Origin: Undibacterium cyanobacteriorum
GTDB lineage: Bacteria > Pseudomonadota > Gammaproteobacteria > Burkholderiales > Burkholderiaceae_D
Assembly: GCF_031326225.1 (NCBI RefSeq)
Contig: NZ_CP133720.1
Location: forward strand, 3,348,001 to 3,412,000
Direction of reading: 5' to 3'
Length of the DNA: 64,000 bases
This document shows, piece after piece, positions 41,601 through 50,477 of this stretch. How positions within the stretch are numbered: position 1 is the first letter of the stretch; each line of letters opens with the position of its first letter. A program made the position numbers and the translations under genes. Under the pieces are notes generated by a model. It saw only the letters and a program-made list of their open reading frames with translations, did not search any database and was not told the origin of the DNA.

Positions 41601-43337
41601 TCACATCGAAAATTGCAAACGATGTAAATTGGCGTAGGCGCCATTTTTGGCGAGCAGTTCGGCGTGGGTGCCAACCTCGACGATCTTCCCTTCCGCCAGC
41701 ACCACAATCCGACTAGCGCCTTCAATAGTCGATAAGCGGTGCGCAATCACTAAGGTTGTGCGCCCTTGCATCAATTGATCCAAGGCTGCTTGCACTGCAC
41801 GCTCCGACTCGCTATCGAGTGCCGAAGTGGCCTCATCCAAAATCAGAATAGGCGCGTTTTTGTAGATAGCTCGGGCAATGGCAAGTCGTTGACGTTGACC
41901 GCCCGATAAACGCATCCCATTATCGCCGATCATCGTATTCAAGCCTTCCGGCAATTCTTTGACGACTTCTTGCAAGTGAGCGGCTTCAACCGCATAGGCG
42001 ATACGTGCTGAGTCTGGCTCGGCATCGCCGTAAGAAATATTGGCAGCGATCGTATCATCAAACAGAACCACGTTTTGGCTCACCATCGCAATCTGTTGAC
42101 GTAGACTCTTCAACGCCAGATCCGATAAGACGTAATCGTCTAAGCGAATTTCACCTTGATTGGGCTCATAAAAACGAGGCACCAAGTTCACAAGAGAAGT
42201 CTTACCGCCGCCCGACATACCAACTAGGGCGATCGTTTCGCCTGCGGCAATCTCGAGGTTGATATCGCTTAAAGCGGAGTGTTCTTGTTCGGGATAAGTG
42301 AAGTGCACGTTGCGGAAACTGAGCCGTCCCTGTGCGCGTTGTTCCAATTGTTGACCGGTGGTCAGCTCGGTATCCGTATCAACCATTGCAAACACGGACT
42401 CCGCAGCGGCCATGCCTCGCTGCATAGGTCCATTCAAATCCGCTAAGCGTTTGAGTGGTGTCAGCAACATCATCATTGCAGTGATGAAGGTAACAAAGTC
42501 CCCCACCGTAGTCGCATCTTTACGCGCTTGCGCCAAAGCCAACATGATGACAATGGCGACCGCAACCGACGCTAAAATCTGCGTCAACGGTGTCGTGAAC
42601 GAGACTGCCACGGTACTCTTTAAAGTATAACTGCCGAGCTTGCGATTCTTTTCATCAAAACGCTTTTGCTCATACTCTTGACCGCCAAAGATGCGAATTA
42701 CCTGATGGGCGCGCGTCGATTCTTCGATTACCTGTGTCAACTCACCATTCACTTCCAAGGATTGTTGATTTAATTTGCGCAGGCGCTTACTTACACCGCG
42801 GACCAAGAGTGTCATTCCTGGAATCAGGATGATGGTCACCAAAGTCAGCTTCCAATTGAGCCAAATCAGATAGCCCATTAAAGCCACGACCGTCAGCGAG
42901 TCGCGGAACAAAGTTGTGATCGACACCCTGATCATTTCAACGATTTGCTGCGCCTCGAACATAATCGTGTTGATGATGCGTCCACTCGATTCTGAATGAT
43001 AGAAGCCAACTGGCACATGCATTAACTTCGAAAAGATTTGTGCGCGCTGTTCGTTCAGCAAATTCACTGTGACGCGGCTAATCAAATAACTGGTTGTGAA
43101 AGTACACAGACCACGGAAAACAAAAATGCTGAGTAGACCTGCGGGCACATACCACAGTGGAAATTGCATGCGTGCGCCTTGAAATCCATTATCAAGTAGT
43201 TTTCCTAAGCCCCACGGCAAAGCAACCTCAGTCAAAGCGGTGCCCGTCATGGTGGCGAAGGTCCAAAACAAGTAGACCTTGTATTTGGAAACCGACGTCC
43301 ACAAACGACGGACAATGGATGAATTAATTTTTGCCAT
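41601..43337 (-). CDS. msbA: MsbA, lipid A/phospholipid flippase ABC transporter
   Basis: A 578-residue half-transporter with six membrane helices (about 20-310) fused to an ABC ATPase: Walker A GMSGGGKTSL, signature LSGGQRQRLAIARA, Walker B ILILDEATSALD, H-loop IAHRLST. As a homodimer it flips core-lipid A across the inner membrane. It follows the O-antigen ligase gene on the same strand by 51 bases, consistent with a lipopolysaccharide operon that starts near dnaE. Confidence 0.94.
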   Translation of the reverse strand: MAKINSSIVRRLWTSVSKYKVYLFWTFATMTGTALTEVALPWGLGKLLDNGFQGARMQFPLWYVPAGLLSIFVFRGLCTFTTSYLISRVTVNLLNEQRAQIFSKLMHVPVGFYHSESSGRIINTIMFEAQQIVEMIRVSITTLFRDSLTVVALMGYLIWLNWKLTLVTIILIPGMTLLVRGVSKRLRKLNQQSLEVNGELTQVIEESTRAHQVIRIFGGQEYEQKRFDEKNRKLGSYTLKSTVAVSFTTPLTQILASVAVAIVIMLALAQARKDATTVGDFVTFITAMMMLLTPLKRLADLNGPMQRGMAAAESVFAMVDTDTELTTGQQLEQRAQGRLSFRNVHFTYPEQEHSALSDINLEIAAGETIALVGMSGGGKTSLVNLVPRFYEPNQGEIRLDDYVLSDLALKSLRQQIAMVSQNVVLFDDTIAANISYGDAEPDSARIAYAVEAAHLQEVVKELPEGLNTMIGDNGMRLSGGQRQRLAIARAIYKNAPILILDEATSALDSESERAVQAALDQLMQGRTTLVIAHRLSTIEGASRIVVLAEGKIVEVGTHAELLAKNGAYANLHRLQFSM

Positions 43338-43388
43338 AGTTTAATTATTTGAGGTTTCTTTATTTTTCTTTGTTTTTATTTATTCTGC

Positions 43389-44663
43389 TCATGGTCGCTG
43401 ACCAGCGCGAAAAGAGGCCATCGGAATCGCCAACAAAATCAACATGGCAAGGCCAAACAAAGCATCACGCAAGATCGCATTGAAAGCACCCGCGAACATC
43501 ATACTCAGACTCAGTAAATACACGGGTATCGCATCCGCACTCCGTTGCTTCGCGAGCTGAACTCCGACGCGGAACTGCCACACAAAAGTCAGCAGCAAAC
43601 CGACCACACCAGCGATACCAAGCTCACACCAATACAAGAGATAATCGTTATGCGGTGTGGTCATTTTTTCGCTCATGCTGCCTTTGGCTTTTTCTTGATA
43701 CAGCGGCAGCCATTGGCTAACCCCATGTCCCGTCCAAGGAGATTGTTGCACTAACTCCCAAGTGTTGTGATAGATCTGCAAGCGCATACCGTCTTCACTC
43801 ACATTCCCCGATTTACCAAAATCCCTGACTTGTTGCACGGTACAAATCGCACGATTTTCGAGGATCTCGACACCGCTCATTTGATAGCGATCATGCATTT
43901 CCTTCGCTAAGCAAGTAACTGGGGCTGCTTGCTGCGCGGCTTGGTAAACCGTCACAGCACCAAGACCGGCCAAACAGGCTAAAGCTAACAAATACCATCG
44001 ACGCATACGCGCTCCGGCAAACCCTAACATCAGCACCAGTACAAAAAACAATAAGCCTGCTGTACGTGATTTACTACCTATGAATAGACCCAATACAACA
44101 TAGAGAAATGCAGCCAAACGCCACCATGTATGATTGTGCTGAACCTTCCACTCATGCAGCATCCAGACCGCTGCGATTGCCAACAACAGGCCTAATAAAA
44201 TCGACTTATTGCCTTGATAAATGACATAGCTTCGGAACAGAGTTGTTTCAGGAAGCAGTTTTAAGCTGGCTAAAAAAAACAAACTGGCTGCAATCAATGC
44301 GCCAAGGAAAAAACTATGTACAGCACGTTGCTGCCAATCACCTGGACTGACCGCCAGCATCACCAATAAGAAAAAATAAATCTGGTAATGCAGAAAGCCA
44401 TTCAGTCCCTCGGTATTTAATGTACCGTGCAACAGCATCGCCATCGAACTGATCCCGAGCATCAGCAGCGTAGGCAACAGCATAGGGTGTTGACGCACTC
44501 GCTGCCATTTTTGAGTCCACTCGCCAGATACGACAAAAGCCAGCAAGAACAATAAGAATCCCACATACATCCACGCCACTGGAAAAACCAAACTCACCGG
44601 CAGAATACTGAGAATATGGCCGGGCAAATCACGTCTGAAAGTCGACGATGGATTAAGTGGCAT
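43389..44663 (-). CDS. waaL: O-antigen ligase family protein (WaaL-like)
   Basis: About 424 residues with 10-12 hydrophobic helices and the Wzy_C/WaaL-type large periplasmic loop around residues 260-330, containing RLQIYHNTWELVQQSPWTGHGVSQW and TPHNDYLLYWCELGIAGVVGL (the H-N-D-Y motif is typical). It would ligate O-antigen or another glycan to lipid A-core. The start is uncertain: an ATG at 44675 is in frame, but the one at 44663 has a better GGA-containing upstream. A PglL-type protein ligase cannot be excluded from sequence alone. It lies between dnaE and msbA. Confidence 0.83.
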   Translation of the reverse strand: MPLNPSSTFRRDLPGHILSILPVSLVFPVAWMYVGFLLFLLAFVVSGEWTQKWQRVRQHPMLLPTLLMLGISSMAMLLHGTLNTEGLNGFLHYQIYFFLLVMLAVSPGDWQQRAVHSFFLGALIAASLFFLASLKLLPETTLFRSYVIYQGNKSILLGLLLAIAAVWMLHEWKVQHNHTWWRLAAFLYVVLGLFIGSKSRTAGLLFFVLVLMLGFAGARMRRWYLLALACLAGLGAVTVYQAAQQAAPVTCLAKEMHDRYQMSGVEILENRAICTVQQVRDFGKSGNVSEDGMRLQIYHNTWELVQQSPWTGHGVSQWLPLYQEKAKGSMSEKMTTPHNDYLLYWCELGIAGVVGLLLTFVWQFRVGVQLAKQRSADAIPVYLLSLSMMFAGAFNAILRDALFGLAMLILLAIPMASFRAGQRP

Positions 44664-44754
44664 GCTGGATTCCATAGAGTTTGATGGATGGCTAAAGGTG
44701 GCTAATAGTGGCTAAGAGGGGCGAAGGATCGCTGTCAGACAACTCTGGCGGCGC

Positions 44755-47700
44755 TTAGGCGTAGTCGATCCGAACACTAGACGGCTGCAACCAATCTCCC
44801 AACTTTTTGCGCAGTTGATCGTCTGGATTCACGCGCCATGCATCAGAAAGATAGAGCTCGGCCGATGCAACCGTGTTACTGTAGTCGATCAACACTGGGC
44901 AACCTTCTTGGTTCAAATGTTCACGTAAGATTTCAGCCAATCTCTTGGTGTCGGCTCGCGCATCTAATTTCACGCGCAAGCCCTGAGAAAACTGTACACG
45001 CGCACGACCGATGTCCATCACTTTTTCAGCCGTAATCCGCAAGCCACCATTGAATCGATCTTCCGACACTTTCCCCAAGACAGCGAGGAATTCATCTTCT
45101 TTAAAGACGCTCTTGTATTCTTCTGCGAGCTCACCGTACACCGTGACTTCCACGACGGCAGTTCCATCATCAAGCGTGACAATCAACAAGCGACCACGTT
45201 GTGTCATTTGCGAACGCAAGCCAGAAATCACCCCACCGATCAAACGCAGATCGCGCGATGGCTCCAGTTTCGCTAAGGTGGTCTTGATAAATTGACGCAC
45301 CTCGGGTGCATAGGCATCAAACAGGTGGCCAGACAAATAGAAACCGAGTGCCTGTTTTTCTTCGAGCAAACGCTGGCGATCTGACCAATGCTCTGCTTTC
45401 ACATATTCTGGTGGCGGGATCATGTCGTCGTCATCACCAAACAAGCTCACTTGATTGGCTGATGCTTCAGCCTGCTCGGCCACTTCCATCGCGAAATCCA
45501 CACTCGCCAACAAGACCGCACGGTCTTGACCGAGACAATCCATGGCGCCAGCGCGAATCAAGGATTCAATCGTACGGCGATTGACTTGGCGCTTATCCAC
45601 GCGTTTGCAGAAATCGAAAAGATCCGTGAAGGGGCCGCCTTCTTTGCGTGCATTGACGATATTCTCAATCGCGTTTTGCCCTGAGCCTTTGACCGCGCCC
45701 ATGCCGTAACGAATTTGCGTCGCTTTTTTCCCAGGTTCGCCCACTGGCACGAAGCGATAATCAGATTGATTGATATCGGGTGGCAGCATTTTGAGCTTGC
45801 ACACATCGATCGCATCTTCGACCAAGATTTTGATCTTGTCCGTATCATCCATGGCCAGCGACATATTGGCTGCCATAAACGCGGCGGGATGATGGGCTTT
45901 CAGATATGCGGTGTGATAGGACAATAAAGCGTAAGCTGCCGCATGCGATTTATTAAAACCGTAGCCCGCGAATTTTTCCATCAAGTCGAAAATTTCGTCG
46001 GCCTTCTCTTCAGACAAACCACCTTTTCCAGCACCTTCACGGAAGATCTTACGATGCTCTGCCATCTCTTCCGCTTTTTTCTTACCCATCGCGCGACGTA
46101 ATAAGTCAGCGCCACCGAGAGAGTAGCCACCAACGACCTGCGCCATCTGCATAACCTGTTCCTGATACACCATGATGCCGTAGGTTTCAGACAAAATACC
46201 TTCGGTACGGGGATCAGGATAATCAAACTTCTCACCATGCTTACGCTTACAGAAGTCCGGAATCAAATCCATAGGACCTGGGCGATACAAAGCCACTAGC
46301 GCAATAATGTCTTCAAAGCGATCAGGGCGCGCATCTTTCAACATGCCTTGCATACCGCGGCTTTCAAGCTGGAACACGGCCACGGTCTTGGCTTTGGTGA
46401 GCAATTCGTAGGAAGCGCGATCATCGAGCGGCAATTTCGCCAGATCGAAATCTTTCATCGCGGGATCGAGCATCTTGATGTAACGCACCGCGCGGTCGAG
46501 AATCGTCAAGGTAGTCAAGCCCAAGAAGTCGAACTTCACCAGACCGACTGCTTCAACGTCATCTTTATCGTACTGCGAGACCACACCGGAATCGCCACCT
46601 TGCGTATACAGCGGACAGAAATCGGTGAGCTTACCAGGCGCAATTAACACACCACCAGCATGCATACCGATGTTACGGGTGATACCTTCGACTTGCTGCG
46701 CTAAGTCGAGCAGCGTCTTCACTTCTTCTTCGTTTTCAAGACGTTCTGCCAATAAGGGTTCTTCCACAATCGCTTCAGCAATCGTGACTTGTTTGCCGGG
46801 TTTAAATGGAATTAGTTTCGACACACCGTCACAGAAGTTGTAACCGAAGTCGAGCACACGGCCCACGTCACGAATCGCACCTTTCGCGGCCATGGTACCG
46901 AAGGTCGCAATCTGCGACACCGCATCTTTGCCATAGCGATCTTTCACGTATTGAATCACGCGGTCACGACCTTCCTGACAGAAGTCAATATCGAAGTCGG
47001 GCATGGAGACACGTTCTGGATTCAAGAAACGTTCGAACAGCAAGTTGTATTGCAAGGGATCGAGATCGGTAATCAAGAGGCTGTACGCGACCAAAGAGCC
47101 CGCACCTGAACCACGCCCCGGCCCTACCGGCACGCCATTATTTTTGGCCCACTGAATGAAGTCCGCCACGATGAGGAAGTAACCGGGGAATCCCATCTTG
47201 ATGATGGTATCGGTCTCAAACTTCAAACGCGCTTCGTAGCGTTCGCGATTCTTTTCGCGTTTTTCGGGATCGGGAAACAGGTTCTCCAGGCGGAACTCCA
47301 AACCCTTCTTCGCTTCAAACACCAAGAAGTCATTCAAACTCATGCCGTCTGGAGTTGGAAAATCTGGCAGCTTTGGCTTACCCAATTCCAGTTTTAAGTT
47401 ACAACGTTTAGCAATTTCGACCGAGTTTTCAAGCGCACCAGGAAGATCTTTAAACAGCGCCACCATATCCTCGCGCGTTTTAAAGCATTGCTGATCATTG
47501 AAGCGTTTCACCCGCCGCGCATTGGCCAACATTTCACCTTCGGCGATACAGGTTCTCGCCTCATGCGCTGTGAAATCATCTTTACTAATGAATTGAATCG
47601 GATGGGTCGCTACCACTGGCAAACCCACAGCGTTGGCCAACTTGACCGCTTGCTTCACATGGTTTTCCATGTTGGCTTGACCAGCGCGCTGAATTTCGAT

Positions 47701-48303
47701 GTAGAAATGGTCTGGGAAAATACTCGCCCAACGTCGGGCGCAGCGCTCTGCCAATTCAAGATTACCGTTATCGATGGCCATACCGATATCACCGGTATGT
47801 GCGCCAGAAAGGGCAATCAAACCTTGTTCACTATCGTTCTCAAACAAATCTTTCAGCCACTCAAAGCGTAGCTCGGCCCGACCGCGATGTTGATTTTCAA
47901 GCCAGGCGCGCGCGAGCAACTCACACAGACGCAAATAACCATGACGCGACTTCACTAGCAATAACAAACGTGAAGGCTTATCACGATCATCGTCATTGGT
48001 AATCCACACATCACAACCAGCGATGGGTTTAATGGCTTTACCACGCGCCGTTTTGTAAAACTTCACAAGACCAAAAAGGTTGCCGAGATCGGTCAAGGCC
48101 AAAGCTGGCTGCTTATCCTTGAGGGCGGCTTTCACCACATCATCAATGCGTACCAAGCCGTCGACAATCGAATACTCGGAGTGCATGCGAAGATGCACAA
48201 ACTGCGGGTAAGGAAGTTGGGAGACTGCATCGGGCCCGAGCGGGACCAACTCAGGCTTTGGGATGGCAAGGGAATCTGGGGCGGAAAGAAGTTCTGTATT
48301 CAT
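44755..48303 (-). CDS. dnaE: DNA polymerase III alpha subunit
   Basis: A 1182-residue replicative polymerase catalytic subunit. Domains in order: PHP domain (FVHLRMHSEYSIVDG near residue 35), polymerase core with catalytic Asp residues in MPDFDIDFCQEGRD, fingers (FAGYGFNKSHAAAYALLSYHTAYLK), tandem HhH and an OB domain near the C-terminus (LRLIGGVISGLRSQMTQRGR). It carries an N-terminal extension of about 33 residues relative to the E. coli enzyme. It precedes waaL and msbA on the same strand; the combination is common in Burkholderiales. Confidence 0.98.
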   Translation of the reverse strand: MNTELLSAPDSLAIPKPELVPLGPDAVSQLPYPQFVHLRMHSEYSIVDGLVRIDDVVKAALKDKQPALALTDLGNLFGLVKFYKTARGKAIKPIAGCDVWITNDDDRDKPSRLLLLVKSRHGYLRLCELLARAWLENQHRGRAELRFEWLKDLFENDSEQGLIALSGAHTGDIGMAIDNGNLELAERCARRWASIFPDHFYIEIQRAGQANMENHVKQAVKLANAVGLPVVATHPIQFISKDDFTAHEARTCIAEGEMLANARRVKRFNDQQCFKTREDMVALFKDLPGALENSVEIAKRCNLKLELGKPKLPDFPTPDGMSLNDFLVFEAKKGLEFRLENLFPDPEKREKNRERYEARLKFETDTIIKMGFPGYFLIVADFIQWAKNNGVPVGPGRGSGAGSLVAYSLLITDLDPLQYNLLFERFLNPERVSMPDFDIDFCQEGRDRVIQYVKDRYGKDAVSQIATFGTMAAKGAIRDVGRVLDFGYNFCDGVSKLIPFKPGKQVTIAEAIVEEPLLAERLENEEEVKTLLDLAQQVEGITRNIGMHAGGVLIAPGKLTDFCPLYTQGGDSGVVSQYDKDDVEAVGLVKFDFLGLTTLTILDRAVRYIKMLDPAMKDFDLAKLPLDDRASYELLTKAKTVAVFQLESRGMQGMLKDARPDRFEDIIALVALYRPGPMDLIPDFCKRKHGEKFDYPDPRTEGILSETYGIMVYQEQVMQMAQVVGGYSLGGADLLRRAMGKKKAEEMAEHRKIFREGAGKGGLSEEKADEIFDLMEKFAGYGFNKSHAAAYALLSYHTAYLKAHHPAAFMAANMSLAMDDTDKIKILVEDAIDVCKLKMLPPDINQSDYRFVPVGEPGKKATQIRYGMGAVKGSGQNAIENIVNARKEGGPFTDLFDFCKRVDKRQVNRRTIESLIRAGAMDCLGQDRAVLLASVDFAMEVAEQAEASANQVSLFGDDDDMIPPPEYVKAEHWSDRQRLLEEKQALGFYLSGHLFDAYAPEVRQFIKTTLAKLEPSRDLRLIGGVISGLRSQMTQRGRLLIVTLDDGTAVVEVTVYGELAEEYKSVFKEDEFLAVLGKVSEDRFNGGLRITAEKVMDIGRARVQFSQGLRVKLDARADTKRLAEILREHLNQEGCPVLIDYSNTVASAELYLSDAWRVNPDDQLRKKLGDWLQPSSVRIDYA

Positions 48304-48485
48304 CCCGCTATTTTACATGAGGAGACCCACAATTCAGATGAAGACTGCGTTGTGTTTATCACAGCGTGCACTGAGCAACAGAGACAAAAATCGCTTGCCA
48401 AATTGGCGACAAAACACACTCAAAAAAGACTAATTACTTTGATTTGTCTTGATTCATCCAAAATGAATTCGAGCAAATCAGAAAT

Positions 48486-49895
48486 TTAGTCAAAATAAAG
48501 GCGCTCGGTGTTAAAAAAGACGCAGTCCTCTTCTTCCTCCGGTTTAATCTCGAGATAGCCTTCCTCGATCAATTCCTGCAAACCGAGCAACACCTTTTGT
48601 TCTGGAATATGCGCGTGCTTCTCTTGGAACTCTTGCAAAACTTGCTTCAAAATCTTACCTTCTTGGCAAAGATTCCACAGATCATGCATCTCATTGCACT
48701 TCAAATGCAAAGGCTGCACGGTAATCTTGCTTTCGTAGAAGTTCACATGTTGAATCATGGCGTCTTTCGACAAAGCGATGACTGCACGACGGCGCGCCCA
48801 AAATACCGCATCAGGCCAACGATTCTCACGCTGATAATACTGCCACTGCGTTTGCAAATATTGGCGAAAATCCTGCTCAACCGCTTGAGCATAGGTTTCC
48901 AAAAGACTGCCATCGGAGAACAAACGATCAACAGCGATGAAGGCGCCGTGTACACCCGTTGCTAAAGCGCGAGGAATGCCCGAGGCAGAAATAGGATCAA
49001 AAGAAGCGACGGCGTCACCAACAGCAACCCAATCTTTGCCGCCTGCGCACCGCAAGTAGGATGAATAGCATGGAAAAGCGCGTGGCGTCTCAATCAACTC
49101 CACCTCACCCAGTTGCTTGCCGATCGTCGTTTTTGACAATAAGGCGCGCCATACAGCGGGCTGACTGGCATGCCACTTATTCAGAATATCGGGATCACTC
49201 ATCAAGACAATCGACACTTTGCCATCGGCCATCGGTGTGACATGCCACCATCCATACTCTGCCGCTTCGACGTGGTTTTCCAACGCTGCAGCACCAGAAT
49301 GCTCGTAAGTACCGATACAACCGACCCCAACCAAACGGTCATGTACGGTCAAAGCCAGATTCAGGTTGGTCCGCATGACTCCGCGTCGACCTGATGCGTC
49401 GATCACGAAACGGCAATAAATCACATAGGTTTCACCGTGCTCATCTTTCACCAACACACGCCAGCCGCCTTGTGGTCGTGCCTCGCAAGTGACCACTTGA
49501 TTCTTGGTGAGCAAACTACCGCCGCGCTCGATGAAGGTTTCGGCGAGCATCGTTTCGAAAGCCAGTCGATCAAGCGCCCAGCCGCTACCATTTTCGGTGA
49601 ACATATAACCGAGACGACGTGCCTCAGCACTACCCCAACTCACTTGGCTAAAAAACGCCTGCTGTTTTTGCGTGGAGCAAAATTTTTGCCAAACGCCTAG
49701 GTATTCGAGTGTGGAACGGACGCTGGACGACAAAGACTCACCATAGCGATGTTCTGAATAATCGCCACGTTCGATAATCGTTACACGCAAATCTTCACGC
49801 TTGAGCAAGGCGATTCCAGCGGTACAACCTGAAATCCCACCTCCCAGAACGAGAACATCAACTTCTTTCACTTTCGAGTCACTTTGGCTATTCAT
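48486..49895 (-). CDS. LodB/tryptophan-halogenase-like FAD-dependent enzyme
   Basis: A 469-residue flavoprotein of the tryptophan-halogenase/geranylgeranyl-reductase group. N-terminal FAD motif VLVLGGGISGCTAG, then ERGDYSEHRYGESLSS, the family segment VIDASGRRG, and the C-terminal FAD-binding GDAVASFDPISASGIPRALATG. The halogenase motif GWxWxIP and the catalytic Lys region are absent; the closest described type is LodB/GoxB, which matures the quinone cofactor of lysine or glycine oxidases. No LodA/GoxA-like target is encoded in the window, so the partner is elsewhere or the role differs. The gene is transcribed from its own promoter in the 580-base region upstream. Confidence 0.75.
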   Translation of the reverse strand: MNSQSDSKVKEVDVLVLGGGISGCTAGIALLKREDLRVTIIERGDYSEHRYGESLSSSVRSTLEYLGVWQKFCSTQKQQAFFSQVSWGSAEARRLGYMFTENGSGWALDRLAFETMLAETFIERGGSLLTKNQVVTCEARPQGGWRVLVKDEHGETYVIYCRFVIDASGRRGVMRTNLNLALTVHDRLVGVGCIGTYEHSGAAALENHVEAAEYGWWHVTPMADGKVSIVLMSDPDILNKWHASQPAVWRALLSKTTIGKQLGEVELIETPRAFPCYSSYLRCAGGKDWVAVGDAVASFDPISASGIPRALATGVHGAFIAVDRLFSDGSLLETYAQAVEQDFRQYLQTQWQYYQRENRWPDAVFWARRRAVIALSKDAMIQHVNFYESKITVQPLHLKCNEMHDLWNLCQEGKILKQVLQEFQEKHAHIPEQKVLLGLQELIEEGYLEIKPEEEEDCVFFNTERLYFD

Positions 49896-50329
49896 GTTGA
49901 CCTCTTTATCACCGCAACCTCGTTATGACCAGAGATTTTGGGTGTTACATCTAATGAGAAATTTTTGCGCAAAAAAATGCGCTTCAACGTATGAATAGCA
50001 ATTCACGTGCCAGCTCAAAAAGACCAGCAAATACGCTGTGAACACGACGATTTTGCCGAGCACCCGTGCTCTATGAAAATGGTTCTAACGCGAACCATAA
50101 GCTATCAAATGAGGAACACGATTACTTTTCCACTAGGAAATCTATCAAAAAATGGCAAAATACTTAGACTGATGTAAGACCGCACATTAGGCACCCATCT
50201 TTTGTCCTACTTAGAGTCTCAATCACGCTGACAAATTCCGAAAAAACTAATCGCCGCGATGCCTTTTCTAAAACAAGGTATGAAAATTGCTGCGTGAAAC
50301 TGCGAACGCGTAAAAAGCCTTTTTTAGCA

Positions 50330-50351
50330 TGTAAATTTTTTGCGATTTACA
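50330..50351. promoter_or_regulatory. TGTAAA-N10-TTTACA dyad 1
   Basis: An inverted repeat TGTAAA ... TTTACA with ten bases between half-sites, 127 bases upstream of the sigma54-activator gene. TyrR boxes have the same half-sites but six bases between them, so this is probably a different regulator. The dyad recurs at 50382. Confidence 0.5.
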
Positions 50352-50381
50352 CGTAAGCATTTACGCAAATAAAATTTAACG

Positions 50382-50403
50382 TGTAAATTAAGGTTTGTTT
50401 ACA
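50382..50403. promoter_or_regulatory. TGTAAA-N10-TTTACA dyad 2
   Basis: The second dyad has the same N10 spacing and the same extended CGTGTAAA/TTTACAC edges. Further half-sites TTTACAC occur at 50410 and 50422, each 12 bases apart from the previous one, and TTTACG at 50360. Confidence 0.5.
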
Positions 50404-50477
50404 CACTTTTTTACACGCTTATTTACACGCGCATTGAGACTTGTGTGCTTACTTAACATTAACGAATAGAAGTATCG

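Larger units (their letters stand above)
49896..50477. other. Long AT-rich intergenic region with repeated TGTAAA/TTTACA dyads
   Basis: About 580 bases between divergent genes. The left half is featureless AT-rich DNA that must carry the promoter of the flavoprotein gene. The right part (50327-50430) contains two identical-spaced dyads and several half-sites, listed separately. Confidence 0.55.

Noticed and set aside
50330..50403. TyrR boxes
   Set aside because: Half-sites match TGTAAA/TTTACA but spacing is ten bases in both dyads, not six.
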